From assembly GCF_000410515.1 (NCBI RefSeq), contig NC_021500.1:3472001-3536000 (forward strand): a stretch of DNA of 64,000 bases, written 5' to 3'. Position 1 is the first letter of the stretch. Every line of letters begins with the position of its first letter. The notes beneath the pieces were generated by a model that was not told the origin of the DNA, searched no databases, and saw only the letters and a list, made by a program, of their open reading frames with translations. Below are positions 7,941 through 19,206 of this stretch, piece by piece. A program made the translations under genes and the position numbers. This stretch comes from Enterobacter sp. R4-368 (lineage in GTDB: Bacteria > Pseudomonadota > Gammaproteobacteria > Enterobacterales > Enterobacteriaceae).

Positions 7941-9723
7941 TGTTCGTCTCCTTCTTCTCGGTCGCTTCAGCTTCAGCACCGTAGACGCGTTTTGCTGGCG
8001 GCAGCGTGGTGATCTTCACGTCGCTGTACTCCAGACGGGTTGCGCCATCGGCATCACGGAAAGCCAGCGTGTGCTTGAGGAAGTTAACGTCATCGCGCTC
8101 GGTACAGCCTTCATCCAGACGCTGATGCGCACCGCGAGACTCTTTACGTGCCAGCGCGGAGTGCGCCATACATTCGGCGACATTCAGGCCGTGGCCAAGT
8201 TCAATGGTGTAAAGGACATCGGTATTAAAGACGCTGGACGTGTCGGTGATGCGCACGCGTTTAAAGCGTTCCTGCAACTCCGCCAGCTTATCCACGGTTT
8301 TCTGCATCAGTTCCGGCGTACGGTAGATGCCGCAACCTTCTTCCATGGATTCACCCATTTCATCGCGGATTTTCGCCCAGCTTTCAGTGCCGTCCTGGTT
8401 CACCAGCGCTTTCAGGCGTTTTTCCACGTCGGCGGCTTGTGCGTTCAGCGCACTGTCATTGGCCTCGGTTGCGGTTGCGGCGCGTTCCATAGCGCGTTCA
8501 CCGGCAAGGCGACCAAACACCACCAGCTCCGCCAGCGAGTTCGAGCCAAGACGGTTTGCGCCATGCAGGCCGACAGACGAGCACTCACCCACGGCAAACA
8601 GACCCTTGATTCGGGATTCGCAGTTTTGATCGGTTTCGATACCGCCCATGGTGTAGTGCGCGGTTGGACGTACCGGAATCGGCTCTTTGACCGGATCGAC
8701 GCCAACATAGGCTTTCGCCAGCTCGCAGATAAACGGCAAACGTTCGTTGATTTTCTTCGCGCCGAGATGGCGTAAATCGAGGTGTACCACATCGCCACGC
8801 GGTGTGGAGATGGTGTTGCCTTTGCGCCACTCGTGCCAGAACGCCTGCGACACTTTGTCGCGCGGGCCAAGCTCCATATATTTGTTTTTCGGCTCGCCGA
8901 GCGGGGTTTCCGGGCCCATGCCGTAATCCTGCAAATAGCGGTAGCCGTTCTTGTTGACGAGGATCCCACCTTCACCGCGGCAACCTTCAGTCATCAGAAT
9001 GCCGGAGCCGGGCAGGCCGGTCGGGTGGTACTGCACAAACTCCATGTCGCGCAGCGGCACGCCGTGTGCCAGCGCCATGCCCATACCGTCGCCGGTGACA
9101 ATGCCGCCGTTGGTGTTGTAACGGTAAACGCGACCCGCGCCGCCCGTTGCCATCACCACCGCATTGGCGCGGATCTGCACCAGCGTACCTTCCATCATAT
9201 TCATGGCCACCAGCCCGCGGGCATGGTTGTCATCGACCAGGATATCCAGTACGAAATGCTCGTCGAAACGTTGGATTTGTGGGAACTGAAGGGATGTCTG
9301 GAACAGGGTATGCAGCATGTGGAAGCCGGTTTTATCGGCGGCGAACCAGGTACGTTCGATTTTCATCCCGCCGAAGCGGCGCACATTGACCGTTCCATCA
9401 GGACGGCGGCTCCACGGACAGCCCCACTGTTCAAGCTGGGTCATCTCTGTCGGGCAATGATGCACAAAATAGTCAACGACATCCTGTTCGCAGAGCCAGT
9501 CACCGCCAGCAACGGTATCGTGGAAATGGTACTCGAAGCTGTCATGATCCTGGGCGACGGCGGCAGAGCCGCCTTCCGCAGCAACGGTGTGGCTGCGCAT
9601 GGGATAGACTTTTGAAATCAGTGCGATTTTGGCGTTGGGGTGGGCTTGCGCCGCAGCGATCGCGGTGCGTAATCCCGCTCCGCCTGCGCCAATCACAGCG
9701 ATATCGGCTTGAAAGGTATGCAC
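7933..9723 (-). CDS. frdA: Fumarate reductase flavoprotein subunit A
   Basis: The 596-residue catalytic subunit reduces fumarate to succinate during anaerobic respiration. The dinucleotide fold GAGGAG is at 12-17. The covalent FAD histidine is in [11 protein letters not shown] (His45). The substrate and active-site segments [12 protein letters not shown] and [15 protein letters not shown] are present. It is the first gene of frdABCD. The 307-bp region upstream, shared with divergent epmA, contains FNR-like sites and a clear -10. Confidence 0.98.
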   Translation of the reverse strand: MHTFQADIAVIGAGGAGLRTAIAAAQAHPNAKIALISKVYPMRSHTVAAEGGSAAVAQDHDSFEYHFHDTVAGGDWLCEQDVVDYFVHHCPTEMTQLEQWGCPWSRRPDGTVNVRRFGGMKIERTWFAADKTGFHMLHTLFQTSLQFPQIQRFDEHFVLDILVDDNHARGLVAMNMMEGTLVQIRANAVVMATGGAGRVYRYNTNGGIVTGDGMGMALAHGVPLRDMEFVQYHPTGLPGSGILMTEGCRGEGGILVNKNGYRYLQDYGMGPETPLGEPKNKYMELGPRDKVSQAFWHEWRKGNTISTPRGDVVHLDLRHLGAKKINERLPFICELAKAYVGVDPVKEPIPVRPTAHYTMGGIETDQNCESRIKGLFAVGECSSVGLHGANRLGSNSLAELVVFGRLAGERAMERAATATEANDSALNAQAADVEKRLKALVNQDGTESWAKIRDEMGESMEEGCGIYRTPELMQKTVDKLAELQERFKRVRITDTSSVFNTDVLYTIELGHGLNVAECMAHSALARKESRGAHQRLDEGCTERDDVNFLKHTLAFRDADGATRLEYSDVKITTLPPAKRVYGAEAEATEKKETNNG

Positions 9724-9818
9724 GACATTCCTCCAGATTATTGTTGTTCCGCAACGATAAGCCTGAAGCGCTCAAGGTAGTTGCGGATATGTTCCACTGC
9801 TCCTTTTTGGGTAAGGGC

Positions 9819-9824
9819 AGTATA
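9819..9824 (-). promoter_or_regulatory. -10 element of the frd promoter
   Basis: The minus strand reads TATACT, about 95 bp upstream of frdA. The same TATACT hexamer is at the E. coli frd promoter, as I remember it. Confidence 0.5.
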
Positions 9825-9845
9825 ACCGTAGAGATTCGGGGGAAA

Positions 9846-9859
9846 TTTGATGCGTTCGA
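9846..9859. promoter_or_regulatory. FNR-like site at the conserved frd position
   Basis: The minus strand reads TCGAACGCATCAAA, resembling the E. coli frd FNR site that sits near -47. Its right half is good and its left half weak. It is centred about 40 bp upstream of the predicted transcript start. Confidence 0.45.
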
Positions 9860-9896
9860 TTTTTTTGCTGTTCTATGCGGTGATATGTCATCGATC

Positions 9897-9910
9897 TTGA
9901 TTGATATCAC
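9897..9910. promoter_or_regulatory. Second, stronger FNR-type palindrome
   Basis: TTGATTGATATCAC matches TTGAT-N4-ATCAA at nine of ten specified bases. It lies between divergent frdA and epmA, about 90 bp upstream of the predicted frd start, so it could serve either gene. Confidence 0.5.
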
Positions 9911-10030
9911 CATTAAATGTTTATCCATCTAGTTATAGACGACATTAATGAAATTATTTTGCGCAAAATTTGTCTCTGCGGATCGATGCGGGTAGACTTC
10001 GTGCCCTTGTCTGAAATCGGAGAAAGTACC

Positions 10031-11008
10031 ATGAGCGAGACGGCAACCTGGCAGCCGAGCGCATCCATCCCCAACCTGTTGAAACGCGCGGCAATTATGG
10101 CGGAAATTCGCCGTTTCTTTGCCGATCGCGGCGTGCTTGAGGTGGAAACGCCCTGTATGAGCCAGGCGACGGTGACAGATATTCACCTGTTCCCGTTCGA
10201 AACCCGTTTTGTTGGCCCAGGCCACTCTCAGGGGCTCAATCTTTATCTGATGACCAGCCCGGAATATCACATGAAACGCCTGCTGGCTGCGGGATGTGGC
10301 CCGGTATTCCAGCTGTGCAGAAGTTTTCGTAACGAAGAGATGGGCCGTCATCACAACCCTGAATTCACCATGCTCGAGTGGTATCGCCCGCACTACGACA
10401 TGTATCGTCTGATGAATGAAGTGGATGATTTGCTGCAACAGGTGCTGGAGTGCCCGGCGGCGGAGTCGCTCTCTTACCAGCAGGCTTTCCAGCGTTATCT
10501 GGAAATCGACCCACTCTCCGCTGATAAAACCCAGCTGCGTGAAGCGGCGGCGAAACTTGATCTGAGTAATATCGCCGATACAGAAGAAGATCGGGACACG
10601 TTGCTGCAACTGCTGTTCTCCATGGGCGTGGAACCGCAGATCGGTAAAGATCGTCCGGCTTTTGTGTATCACTTTCCGGCAAGCCAGGCGGCGCTGGCGC
10701 AGATCAGTACCGAAGATCACCGCGTTGCTGAACGTTTTGAGGTTTATTTCAAAGGCATTGAGCTGGCGAACGGTTTCCATGAGCTGACCGATGCCCGCGA
10801 ACAGCAGCAGCGTTTCGAGCAGGATAATCGCAAACGTGCCGCGCGCGGTTTGCCGCAGCAACCGGTGGATGTAAACCTGCTGGAAGCACTCAAAGCCGGT
10901 CTGCCGGATTGCTCCGGTGTTGCGCTGGGCGTGGACCGTCTGGTGATGCTGGCGCTGCAGGCTGAAAGCCTGGCGGATGTGATTGCATTTACCGTCGACC
11001 GGGCCTGA
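10031..11008 (+). CDS. epmA: EF-P lysyl-transferase EpmA (GenX/PoxA)
   Basis: The 325-residue paralogue of the class II lysyl-tRNA synthetase catalytic core lacks the tRNA-binding domain. It activates beta-lysine and joins it to Lys34 of EF-P. Class II motif 2 ([25 protein letters not shown], about 97-121) and motif 3 ([12 protein letters not shown], about 297-308) are visible. The start at 10031 ([20 protein letters not shown]) matches the family length; the longer upstream frame is discarded. A terminator follows. Confidence 0.97.
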   Translation: MSETATWQPSASIPNLLKRAAIMAEIRRFFADRGVLEVETPCMSQATVTDIHLFPFETRFVGPGHSQGLNLYLMTSPEYHMKRLLAAGCGPVFQLCRSFRNEEMGRHHNPEFTMLEWYRPHYDMYRLMNEVDDLLQQVLECPAAESLSYQQAFQRYLEIDPLSADKTQLREAAAKLDLSNIADTEEDRDTLLQLLFSMGVEPQIGKDRPAFVYHFPASQAALAQISTEDHRVAERFEVYFKGIELANGFHELTDAREQQQRFEQDNRKRAARGLPQQPVDVNLLEALKAGLPDCSGVALGVDRLVMLALQAESLADVIAFTVDRA

Positions 11009-11030
11009 TGACCCGATGAATGAACAGTAA

Positions 11031-11054
11031 AAAGGCGCCTGAGGCGCCTTTTTT
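11031..11054 (+). terminator. Rho-independent terminator of epmA
   Basis: AAAGGCGCC and GGCGCCTTT form a 9-bp stem with a 3-nt loop, ending in a run of seven T. It is A/T-flanked on both sides, so it can also terminate the convergent mscM transcript. Confidence 0.85.
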
Positions 11055-11060
11055 GTTGGC

Positions 11061-14000
11061 TTACAAACTGCCCGCCGGGCGGCTGCTTTTGCCGGAGGAC
11101 GTCAGCGTTCTTGCCGTGCGTTTGCCGTCGAGACTCTCCAGACGCATCTGGAACGGCGGGAACGGCAAATCGATACCGTGTTCGCGGAAGCCCGCCAGAA
11201 TCAGCTGGTGGATTTCGTGGCGCAGCGGCATGCGATGCCCCATTTCCGCCGCATAAATGCGTAGCTCAAACAGTTGCAAACCTTGCTGCAAATCGACGAG
11301 GAACACTTCCGGCGCCGGGTTATCAATCACCAGCGAACAGCGTTCGGCCGCAGTGTAAAGAATTTGCGTCACCTCTTCGCTATTGGCATCGGCGGGTGCC
11401 GGCACCGTCAGCACCACGCGCGTGACCGAATCCGACAACGACCAGTTAATAAACTGTTCGGTGATAAACGCCTTGTTCGGCACGATGATCTCTTTGCGAT
11501 CCCAGTCGCTGATAGTCGTCGCGCGCGTATTGATCTTGGTGACGCTACCGGTCAGATCGCGGATCGTCACCGTATCGCCAATGCGGATTGGTTTTTCAAA
11601 CAGGATAATCAGGCCAGAGATAAAGTTGGCGAAAATCTCCTGCAAGCCAAAACCCAGCCCAACGCCGAGTGCCGCGACCAGCCACTGTAATTTGGCCCAC
11701 TCAATACCGATCATCGAGAAGCCTACCAATCCGCCAAACAGCATTAACAGATATTTGGTGATCGTGGTGATGGCATAACCCGTGCCCGGTGCCAGATCCA
11801 GATGTTGCAGTAGCGCCAGCTCCAGCAAGGCGGGGAGGTTGCGCACCAGTTGGGTGGTGATAATAAACACCAGGATGGCGATCAGCACCGCGCCGAGGGT
11901 GATGGGCTCCAGGCTTTCCACGCCTTGTACCGTTGAGGTGACATCCCATAGCGGGATATTTTCCAGAAAGCCAAAGGCGGAATGGATTTCGGACCACAGC
12001 ACAATCACCGACAGCAGGGCGATCAGCATCAGGATCGAACGCACCAGGCGCAATGACTGTACGCTGATGGCATCAAGATCGACTTCCGGCTCATCCACCT
12101 CGGCAGTGCCTTCGGTACTGGTGTGATGGGGAACATCTTCTTCACCACGGGCGCGTTGGGCGAGGATCTCCGCGCGGCGGTGGCGGGCGCGTTCAAAGGC
12201 CAGACGGCGACGCTGGATCAGCATCCAGCGGCGGATGATGTGATAGACCACCAGCAACAGGAACCAGATGGCGACCGAGGTTTCCAGACGCGCCAGCAGC
12301 GCCTGCGCCGTAGCCAGATAACCCACGCAGGCAGCCAGAATCGCCGCCAGAGGCGCGCTGAGCAACAGGTTCCACAGCAGGTGGTTGGGCATATTTTCAC
12401 TGCTGCCAGCTTTATCAACATACAACGGGATCCCGGCACGCTTCAGGCTTAGCGTCACAATCGCCAGCGCCCCGCAAATCAGAATAAAACAGAGCCGCCC
12501 CAGCGACGCCGAAAACTCACGATCGTTAAGGTTATCAAACATGATCAGCGCCATGATCAGCGGCACAATAAAACCGATGCTCATCAGGTAATAACGCATC
12601 CCTCTTGCCACACGGTTACGCGGCCAGCCGAAGTGGGCGACAAATAAGCCGGTCGGGCGGGCGAATGTGGCGCAGATCATCACCACCCACAGCAGCGGCA
12701 CGGTGGCGGTTACGCCGTCGCCAATCGCCACTGCCAGCGGGTAGGGCCACGCTTCCTGCAAACCGTAGCCGAGCGTTTTCCACAATACTGGCAGCGGCGA
12801 TGCAACCAGAATCGACCAGAACACCGTACGCATGGTGAGCCAGAAGTGATCCTGCGTCACTTTGCCCACGCGCGCGCTGGAACGCTCCAGAAAGCGCGTA
12901 AAGTGACGACGGGAGTAAATGCTAAAGCCCACCAGCAGCAACGCGCCAAACAGCGGAAATAACGTCTCTTTGCTGGTGAGCATCATGGCGCTGGCTTTGC
13001 CCAACTGGTTGATGGTATCGAGCGAAAGCAAGCGACGCAGATCCTGTACGATCTCAATCGGCCAGGCGAAGGAGATAGGGCTGACATCCGCCGTCCAGAA
13101 CAGATAGCGGTGCGTAGCTTCATTCACTTCTTTTAGCGCGTCTTCCAACTGGCTATTGGAAACTTTGAGCTTGGTGAGTTCAAGGATTAGCGTATCGCCG
13201 CCCTGCAATAGCGAATTCAGCAGTTCGCGCTGGGTGCGCAGTTGTGCTTCCAGAATGCGGTTTTGCTCAGCCGTCAGCGCCTGACCATCCGCCTGGCGGA
13301 TTTGTCGCAGTTGCGGCTGCTTGTTCAGCAGATCTTCATAGCGCATGCGATGCACACGCAACTGCGCCATTTCGGTATCAAGCTGCTGCGGTTTTGGCAT
13401 CTCTGGCAGACGAGCGACCTGTGCGCGTAGCGCTTCACCGAGCATATTGGACGCGCCAAGCCATTGCGATTGTTCACGCAGGGTATTCAGCGCCTGACGA
13501 ACCTGCAATGTCTGCCCGGTGGCCTGGCGCTGCTGTGAGGCCACCAGATCCATACGCTGCGCCTGCTGGTTCAGCGCCTGTGACAACTCGCGGTTAATGC
13601 GGAACTGCTCGACAATTCCCGCCGGTAAGTTGGCGCTGTTTTCGGCCAGTAATTCGGTGCTTTCCAGCGCCTGTTCCGCTTCGCGCTGGCGCTGACTGTT
13701 GAGTTGATTACGCAACGCTTGTAAATACGCGTCTAATTGCTGGCTCTGTTTTTGTGCCAGCTCGGAGCGCATGCGCGCCAGCTCCTGGCGGTTATTTGCT
13801 GATAGCTGTGCCAGCTCCAGTTCGTCAACCAGTGCTTTCAGCTTCGCGGATTCCGCCTGCGCGCCAAAGTTTTGTGCTTGTGCCAGCGGGGTATTGCTGT
13901 TTTGCGCGCCGAGGCGGCGTTCAACTTCGGTGACCTGGCGGCGTGCGTCGGTTTGCTGCTGCGGTAGCTGACTTAGCGAATCGCTAATTTCCCGCGCGCG

Positions 14001-14393
14001 CTCCTGCTCCTGCTGCGCTAAACGGGTTTTCTCCAGCAACTGGCTGCTGACTTGCAGGATCTCCTGATTCAGCGCGTCGCTGCTCATGCCCGCCGGAACG
14101 GGTTTCGGTTCATCACGCAGGTTATCGAGCTGCGCGCGCAACGTTCTGGAGAGTTTGGGGAAGTTATCAATGACTTCTTGATATTGTTTGGCGCGCTCGA
14201 GTGAACCTTTACGTTCTTCGAGCGCGTTTAGCGCGGCCTGGAGCACCTCGACGGTTTCGGCCTGATCCGGCGTATTTTTCGCCGCTTTGGCTTGCTCCAG
14301 CTCCTGGGCGATTTGCCGGGCATCGGGGGCCGTTGCGGCGATAGCCCCCAGGCTGAGGCACCAGGCCATCAGAAAAACGATAATCAGGCGCAC
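11061..14393 (-). CDS. mscM: Mechanosensitive channel MscM (YjeP), MscK-like
   Basis: This 1110-residue inner-membrane channel has a signal sequence (1-20) and a long periplasmic coiled-coil domain rich in Gln, Leu and Glu (about 21-460). About eleven transmembrane helices follow (about 470-920). The MscS core includes the pore helix region VAALGVGLGFGLQEIFANFISGLIILFEKPIRIGDTVTI, followed by the beta domain. It opens under osmotic downshock to give the mini-conductance activity. It starts 24 bp after psd, so the two are cotranscribed. Confidence 0.97.
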   Translation of the reverse strand: MRLIIVFLMAWCLSLGAIAATAPDARQIAQELEQAKAAKNTPDQAETVEVLQAALNALEERKGSLERAKQYQEVIDNFPKLSRTLRAQLDNLRDEPKPVPAGMSSDALNQEILQVSSQLLEKTRLAQQEQERAREISDSLSQLPQQQTDARRQVTEVERRLGAQNSNTPLAQAQNFGAQAESAKLKALVDELELAQLSANNRQELARMRSELAQKQSQQLDAYLQALRNQLNSQRQREAEQALESTELLAENSANLPAGIVEQFRINRELSQALNQQAQRMDLVASQQRQATGQTLQVRQALNTLREQSQWLGASNMLGEALRAQVARLPEMPKPQQLDTEMAQLRVHRMRYEDLLNKQPQLRQIRQADGQALTAEQNRILEAQLRTQRELLNSLLQGGDTLILELTKLKVSNSQLEDALKEVNEATHRYLFWTADVSPISFAWPIEIVQDLRRLLSLDTINQLGKASAMMLTSKETLFPLFGALLLVGFSIYSRRHFTRFLERSSARVGKVTQDHFWLTMRTVFWSILVASPLPVLWKTLGYGLQEAWPYPLAVAIGDGVTATVPLLWVVMICATFARPTGLFVAHFGWPRNRVARGMRYYLMSIGFIVPLIMALIMFDNLNDREFSASLGRLCFILICGALAIVTLSLKRAGIPLYVDKAGSSENMPNHLLWNLLLSAPLAAILAACVGYLATAQALLARLETSVAIWFLLLVVYHIIRRWMLIQRRRLAFERARHRRAEILAQRARGEEDVPHHTSTEGTAEVDEPEVDLDAISVQSLRLVRSILMLIALLSVIVLWSEIHSAFGFLENIPLWDVTSTVQGVESLEPITLGAVLIAILVFIITTQLVRNLPALLELALLQHLDLAPGTGYAITTITKYLLMLFGGLVGFSMIGIEWAKLQWLVAALGVGLGFGLQEIFANFISGLIILFEKPIRIGDTVTIRDLTGSVTKINTRATTISDWDRKEIIVPNKAFITEQFINWSLSDSVTRVVLTVPAPADANSEEVTQILYTAAERCSLVIDNPAPEVFLVDLQQGLQLFELRIYAAEMGHRMPLRHEIHQLILAGFREHGIDLPFPPFQMRLESLDGKRTARTLTSSGKSSRPAGSL

Positions 14394-14417
14394 ATCAGTC
14401 TCCAGAATGGTTAAGGC

Positions 14418-15386
14418 TTAGCTTTCGTCTTGCTTGTCGTCTACCAGCGGGCTGGCGTCATGCTCTGCTTTGATTTCCGCTTCCGGAAGCGGTGCCGGTT
14501 GTGCATCAACAGGCGCGAAGGTTTCGGCGGAAATCGCCAGCGGCTGGCCAATTTTGGTCACTGACAGGCTCTGTAACTGCTCGACTAAATTCACTTTGCC
14601 CGGCGCAAACAGGTTAATTACGGTAGAACCGAGTTTGAAACGGCCCATCTCCTGGCCTTTCAGCAGGGCAACTGCGCCTTCGCTTTCACCGGCAGGCCAG
14701 GTCCAGCGTTTGATGATGCCTTCGCGCGGTGGAGTGATGGTGCCCGCCCATACGGTTTCGATGCTGCCGACAATCGTCGCACCGACAAGGATTTGCGCCA
14801 TCGGACCAAACTCGGTATCAAACAGGCAGATCACGCGTTCGTTACGGGCAAACAGGTTCGGCACGTTCTGCGCCGTCAAATGGTTCACGGAGAAAAGATC
14901 GCCCGGCACGTAAATCATCTCGCGCAGGATGCCGTTGCACGGCATGTGCACGCGGTGATAGTCGCGCGGCGAGAGATAGGTGGTGACAAAGCTACCGTTA
15001 CGGAACAGATCCGCCATCAGGTAGTTGCCCGCCAGCAGCGCTTCCAGGGTGTAGTTGTGCCCTTTGGCCTGCAGAATTTTGTCGTTATCGATAGCGCCAA
15101 GTTGGCTAATCACACCGTCCGCAGGCATCACCAGCACGTTCGGGTCAGTATCGAGCGGGCGCACTTCGTCACGCAGTGGGCGGACGAAAAAGTCGTTAAA
15201 AGTGCGGTAGCTGGCGGTGTCCGGCTTCTGCGCTTCTTTCATATCGACCTTGTAGTATTTCACGAACAGATCGATAACCAGTTTGGTCAGCCAGCCTGCA
15301 CGTTTGCTCGCGCCCCAGCCCGCCAGGCGAGTGAGCCACAGTTTAGGCAGAATATATTGAAGCGAAAGTTTAAATGAGTTTAACAA
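14418..15386 (-). CDS. psd: Phosphatidylserine decarboxylase proenzyme
   Basis: The 322-residue proenzyme makes phosphatidylethanolamine from phosphatidylserine at the inner membrane. The self-cleavage motif LGST ([12 protein letters not shown], about 252-255) yields the beta chain and the pyruvoyl-bearing alpha chain. The family motifs [11 protein letters not shown] and [35 protein letters not shown] are present. The acidic C-terminal tail is poorly conserved, as in relatives. It lies between rsgA (98 bp upstream) and mscM on the same strand. Confidence 0.97.
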   Translation of the reverse strand: MLNSFKLSLQYILPKLWLTRLAGWGASKRAGWLTKLVIDLFVKYYKVDMKEAQKPDTASYRTFNDFFVRPLRDEVRPLDTDPNVLVMPADGVISQLGAIDNDKILQAKGHNYTLEALLAGNYLMADLFRNGSFVTTYLSPRDYHRVHMPCNGILREMIYVPGDLFSVNHLTAQNVPNLFARNERVICLFDTEFGPMAQILVGATIVGSIETVWAGTITPPREGIIKRWTWPAGESEGAVALLKGQEMGRFKLGSTVINLFAPGKVNLVEQLQSLSVTKIGQPLAISAETFAPVDAQPAPLPEAEIKAEHDASPLVDDKQDES

Positions 15387-15484
15387 GGTAGCCTCCAGGC
15401 TATTGTTTTTGTCGTTCCTGACCCGGCGCGTAAGCGCCGAAGCCTTTAAAAAGGGGACGATTTTAGCGACGCTAAGCGTAGTTG

Positions 15485-16540
15485 TCAGTCATCAGATTCA
15501 GAAAAGCTTTTACGCGTTTTTACTTGCGACATGCTCTCAAGAATGCGGTGGTAGTTTTCAAACCGACTTTCGGCGATTTCGCCTTTCTCTACCGCTTCGC
15601 GGATGGCGCAACCTGGGTCGGTATCGTGCTTGCAGTCGCGGTATTTGCAATGACCAAGATAGTCATGGAATTCGACAAAGCCGTTGGTGATTTGTTCCGG
15701 TTCGAGATGCCAGAGACCAAACTCGCGAACGCCCGGCGAATCAATCACATCGCCGCCATGTGGGAAATGATACAGCCGCGCCGCAGTCGTGGTGTGCTGG
15801 CCAAGACCAGAGACGTCGGAAACGTCGTTGGTGAGGATTTGATCTTCCTGAAAATCGAGCAACGCATTGAGCAGGCTCGATTTCCCCACCCCGGACTGAC
15901 CCGCAAAAATGCTTATGCGGTCGGTCAAGGCTTCAACAAGCGGTGCCAGCCCGTCTTGCGTATGGCTTGAAACCATCAGCACCTTGTAGCCAATCCCACG
16001 ATAGATATCCATCTGCTCGTTAACGAAGCGCAAGCTGTCGTCATCCAGCAGATCAATTTTGTTCAGCACAATTAACGGCTCAACCTGCAGGGTTTCACAC
16101 GCCACCAGATAGCGGTCGATGATATTGAGCGATAACTCCGGCAAGATGGCGGAAACCACGACGATCTGGTCGATGTTTGCCGCGATCGGTTTGACGCCAT
16201 CGTAAAAGTCAGGGCGCGTCAGCACCGAGGTGCGTTCATGGACCGCTTCTACGATGCCTTTCACGCTAACGCCTTCTGCCGCCTCTTTACCCGGACGCCA
16301 CACCACGCGATCGCCGGTCACCAGCGAGCGGATAGTGCGACGTATGTTGCAGCGATGCACTTCGCCATCGGCGGATTCCACATCGGCGTGCATGCCAAAG
16401 CGGCTGATCACCACCCCTTCGGACGGATCGCCGAACAGGTTGTCATCGTAGTCAGCTTTCTCCGCAGACGTTTTTAGTCGGCGCTGATGGTTCGCATTGA
16501 CGCGGCGCTGCTGCCCTTTGGAGAGTTTATTTTTACTCAA
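15485..16540 (-). CDS. rsgA: Ribosome small subunit-dependent GTPase RsgA
   Basis: The 351-residue circularly permuted GTPase acts late in 30S maturation. It has an N-terminal OB fold, then G motifs in the order G4 (NKID), G1 (GQSGVGKSS), G3 (DSPG), and a C-terminal zinc finger ([14 protein letters not shown]). The start is TTG at 16540 ([19 protein letters not shown]) with AGGAG upstream, as in E. coli as I remember it. An ATG 11 codons earlier lacks a ribosome-binding site. It is divergent from orn. Confidence 0.96.
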   Translation of the reverse strand: MSKNKLSKGQQRRVNANHQRRLKTSAEKADYDDNLFGDPSEGVVISRFGMHADVESADGEVHRCNIRRTIRSLVTGDRVVWRPGKEAAEGVSVKGIVEAVHERTSVLTRPDFYDGVKPIAANIDQIVVVSAILPELSLNIIDRYLVACETLQVEPLIVLNKIDLLDDDSLRFVNEQMDIYRGIGYKVLMVSSHTQDGLAPLVEALTDRISIFAGQSGVGKSSLLNALLDFQEDQILTNDVSDVSGLGQHTTTAARLYHFPHGGDVIDSPGVREFGLWHLEPEQITNGFVEFHDYLGHCKYRDCKHDTDPGCAIREAVEKGEIAESRFENYHRILESMSQVKTRKSFSESDD

Positions 16541-16634
16541 TCGTGCTGGCTCCTGGTCGCCCCGGATGGGCAAAACGACTATGATACACGCAATTTTAGA
16601 TGAATATAGTTACGCGAGAAGGGTGGAAAATAGC

Positions 16635-17180
16635 ATGAGCGCAAATGAAAACAACCTCATTTGGATCGATCTTGAAATGACGGGATTAGATCCCGAGCGC
16701 GATCGCATTATTGAAATCGCGACGCTGGTGACCGATGCAAACCTCAACATTCTGGCGGAAGGTCCGGTAATTGCCGTTCACCAATCCGACGCGCAATTAG
16801 CGCTGATGGATGACTGGAACGTACGTACGCACACCGGTAGCGGCCTGGTGGATCGCGTCAAGGCCAGCCAACTGGATGACCGTGCGGCAGAACTGGCGAC
16901 TATAGCGTTCCTGAAAGAGTGGGTACCTGCGGGGAAATCGCCGATTTGCGGTAACAGTATTGGCCAGGATCGCCGCTTTCTGTTTAAGTACATGCCGGAG
17001 CTCGAAGCCTATTTCCACTATCGCTACCTGGATGTCAGCACGTTGAAAGAGCTGGCGCGCCGCTGGAAACCGGAAGTGCTTGAAGGGCTGAAAAAGCAGA
17101 ACACGCATCAGGCGCTGGATGATATTCGCGAATCGGTGGCGGAACTTGCTTACTATCGCGAGCATTTTATTAAGCTGTAA
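16635..17180 (+). CDS. orn: Oligoribonuclease
   Basis: The 181-residue 3'-5' exonuclease of the DEDDh family degrades RNA di- to pentanucleotides, including pGpG from cyclic-di-GMP turnover. Motif I is [10 protein letters not shown] (catalytic Asp and Glu), motif II lies around [12 protein letters not shown], and motif III is [10 protein letters not shown] with the conserved His and Asp. The start at 16635 gives [15 protein letters not shown]; the earlier in-frame ATGs belong to the divergent rsgA region. The tRNA genes follow under their own promoter. Confidence 0.97.
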   Translation: MSANENNLIWIDLEMTGLDPERDRIIEIATLVTDANLNILAEGPVIAVHQSDAQLALMDDWNVRTHTGSGLVDRVKASQLDDRAAELATIAFLKEWVPAGKSPICGNSIGQDRRFLFKYMPELEAYFHYRYLDVSTLKELARRWKPEVLEGLKKQNTHQALDDIRESVAELAYYREHFIKL

Positions 17181-17317
17181 TACAAAAGCGGCGCGGAGCC
17201 GGAAATTTTAGCTTCGGCTCTGTAAGCCACTAACCGCGCGACTTTGCTGGAAAAATGCGCGTTTTGTTGATTAAATCGGCACTTGAACAAAAAAAGCGAA
17301 AATTTGCTTTCGGGGGC

Positions 17318-17345
17318 TTGCAGCAGGAAGGATTTCTCGTATAAT
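17318..17345 (+). promoter_or_regulatory. Promoter of the tRNA-Gly operon
   Basis: TTGCAG (17318-17323), a 16-bp spacer and a consensus TATAAT (17340-17345). The bases that follow (GCGCCTCCCG) form a GC-rich discriminator, typical of stringently controlled stable-RNA promoters. The first tRNA starts about 85 bp later. Confidence 0.8.
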
Positions 17346-17435
17346 GCGCCTCCCGTGAAGACACAGAAATGTGCAACACGGCATCACGAAATTTTAGTGA
17401 AAAGCGTAAGCAACTTACTGAAAAATCGATGATAA

Positions 17436-17511
<76 letters not shown>

Positions 17512-17522
17512 AAATTTGAAAT

Positions 17523-17692
<170 letters not shown>

Positions 17693-17723
17693 TGACGGCA
17701 AGCAAGCCAAACCAGATAAGTAT

Positions 17724-17799
<76 letters not shown>

Positions 17800-17818
17800 A
17801 ATTTTCAAATCCAATAAA

Positions 17819-18067
17819 TTATCCACAGCGGGTTTCCTCGTTGGGGACGTTTTTTATTGTCTTCGCTAAACGTTTGTGAACAGACTTATCCACAGGCGAG
17901 CCTTTCATTCGCAACACAACGATTACTTCGATAAGCAAACGATTTTCTTTTAATGCGTTGAAAATAAATAAGAAAATAACATTTCAAACTGTTAACGCGA
18001 TCGCTTGACGATTTTGTGAACGTTGAATCGTAATGTGTTTTTAATTTTATTCACAAGCTGTGGATGG
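17819..18067. other. datA: DnaA-box cluster at the datA position
   Basis: The gap between the last tRNA-Gly and queG carries three DnaA boxes on one strand: TTATCCACA at 17819-17827 and at 17886-17894, and TTATTCACA at 18047-18055. Weaker inverted 7/9 matches lie at 17876-17884 and 18058-18066. Between the second and third boxes TAATGCGTTGAAA (17951-17963) fits the IHF consensus with one mismatch in an A/T-rich stretch. E. coli datA, the locus that promotes DnaA-ATP hydrolysis with IHF, lies between the same genes. No gene is visible here. Confidence 0.8.
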
Positions 18068-18068
18068 C

Positions 18069-19206
18069 TCAGGCATCGCGTGGTAACCCTTTTTCAACCA
18101 CCCGAACCAGCCGTTGTTTTTTCGACGTCTGGACTTCCACCACGCAGGCGTTACGCTTCTCAATTTGCTGCGCAATCGCCCACTGTATGTGTTCGTCGAG
18201 AAGTGGGTGCTCACCCAGACGTTGTTCCAGTGCCTGAATATTGGCAACGTCCCACGGCGCATTCCCCAGCGCGACGGCAATATTCCGCAGCCAGCGCAGA
18301 TGACCAATACGGCGTATGGCCGAACCCTCAGTGATTTTCAAAAAATACGCCTCGGTCCAGCCGAACAGTTCAACCAACTCTGGAGCGTGCAGCGCTTTAC
18401 GCGGGCTGAAATCCTCTTCTTCGGTTAACTGAGAGAAACGGTTCCACGGGCAGATCAACTGACAATCATCACAGCCGTAGATACGGTTACCTATCAGCGG
18501 ACGAAATTCTTCTGGGATAGCCCCTTCCAGCTCAATGGTGAGGTAAGAAATGCAGCGCCGGGCATCGACCGTATAGGGTTCGACAATTGCGCCGGTCGGG
18601 CAGATGGTCATGCAGGCCACACAGCGGCCACAGCCTTCTTCCACCGGTTGGTCGACGGGAAGCGGTAAATCGATCAATAACTCGCCAAGGAAAAAGAACG
18701 AGCCAGCGTCACGGCTTAAGATAAGTGAGTGCTTACCTGTCCAGCCAAGCCCGGCTTTTTCCGCCAGCGGGCGCTCGAGAATGGGCGCAGAATCGACAAA
18801 AGGTCTAAAATTCAGCGAAGCACATTGCTGCTGGATCAGCTCGCCGAGCTTTTTTAACCGGTTGCGCAGCAGCTTATGGTAATCGCGGCCCAGCGCATAA
18901 CGGCTGACATAGCCAAGCGTCGGGTTTTTCAACGTGCTGGCGAAGGCCGCTTGTGCGGGAAGGTAGTTCATTCGCACGCTGATTACGCGTAGCGTGCCGG
19001 GGAGAAGCTCGTGGGGACGGGCGCGCATCATGCCGTGACGCGCCATCCACTCCATCTCGCCGTGATATTGTTTATCCAGCCATGCCTGTAACGCAGGTTC
19101 GCTGGCGCTGAGATCGGTATCGGTAATACCGACCTGCTGAAAACCCAGTTCAGTGCCCCACTGTTTGATTTGTTGCGCTAAGTGATTGAGATCGAGGGGT
19201 TCTGAC

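Noticed and set aside
8071..9615. Two long plus-strand frames (234 and 277 codons) opposite frdA
   Set aside because: frdA is intact and highly conserved, and these frames have no start signals or homology I recognise.
9929..10861. 310-codon minus-strand frame across epmA
   Set aside because: epmA on the plus strand has all class II synthetase motifs; the antisense frame has none.
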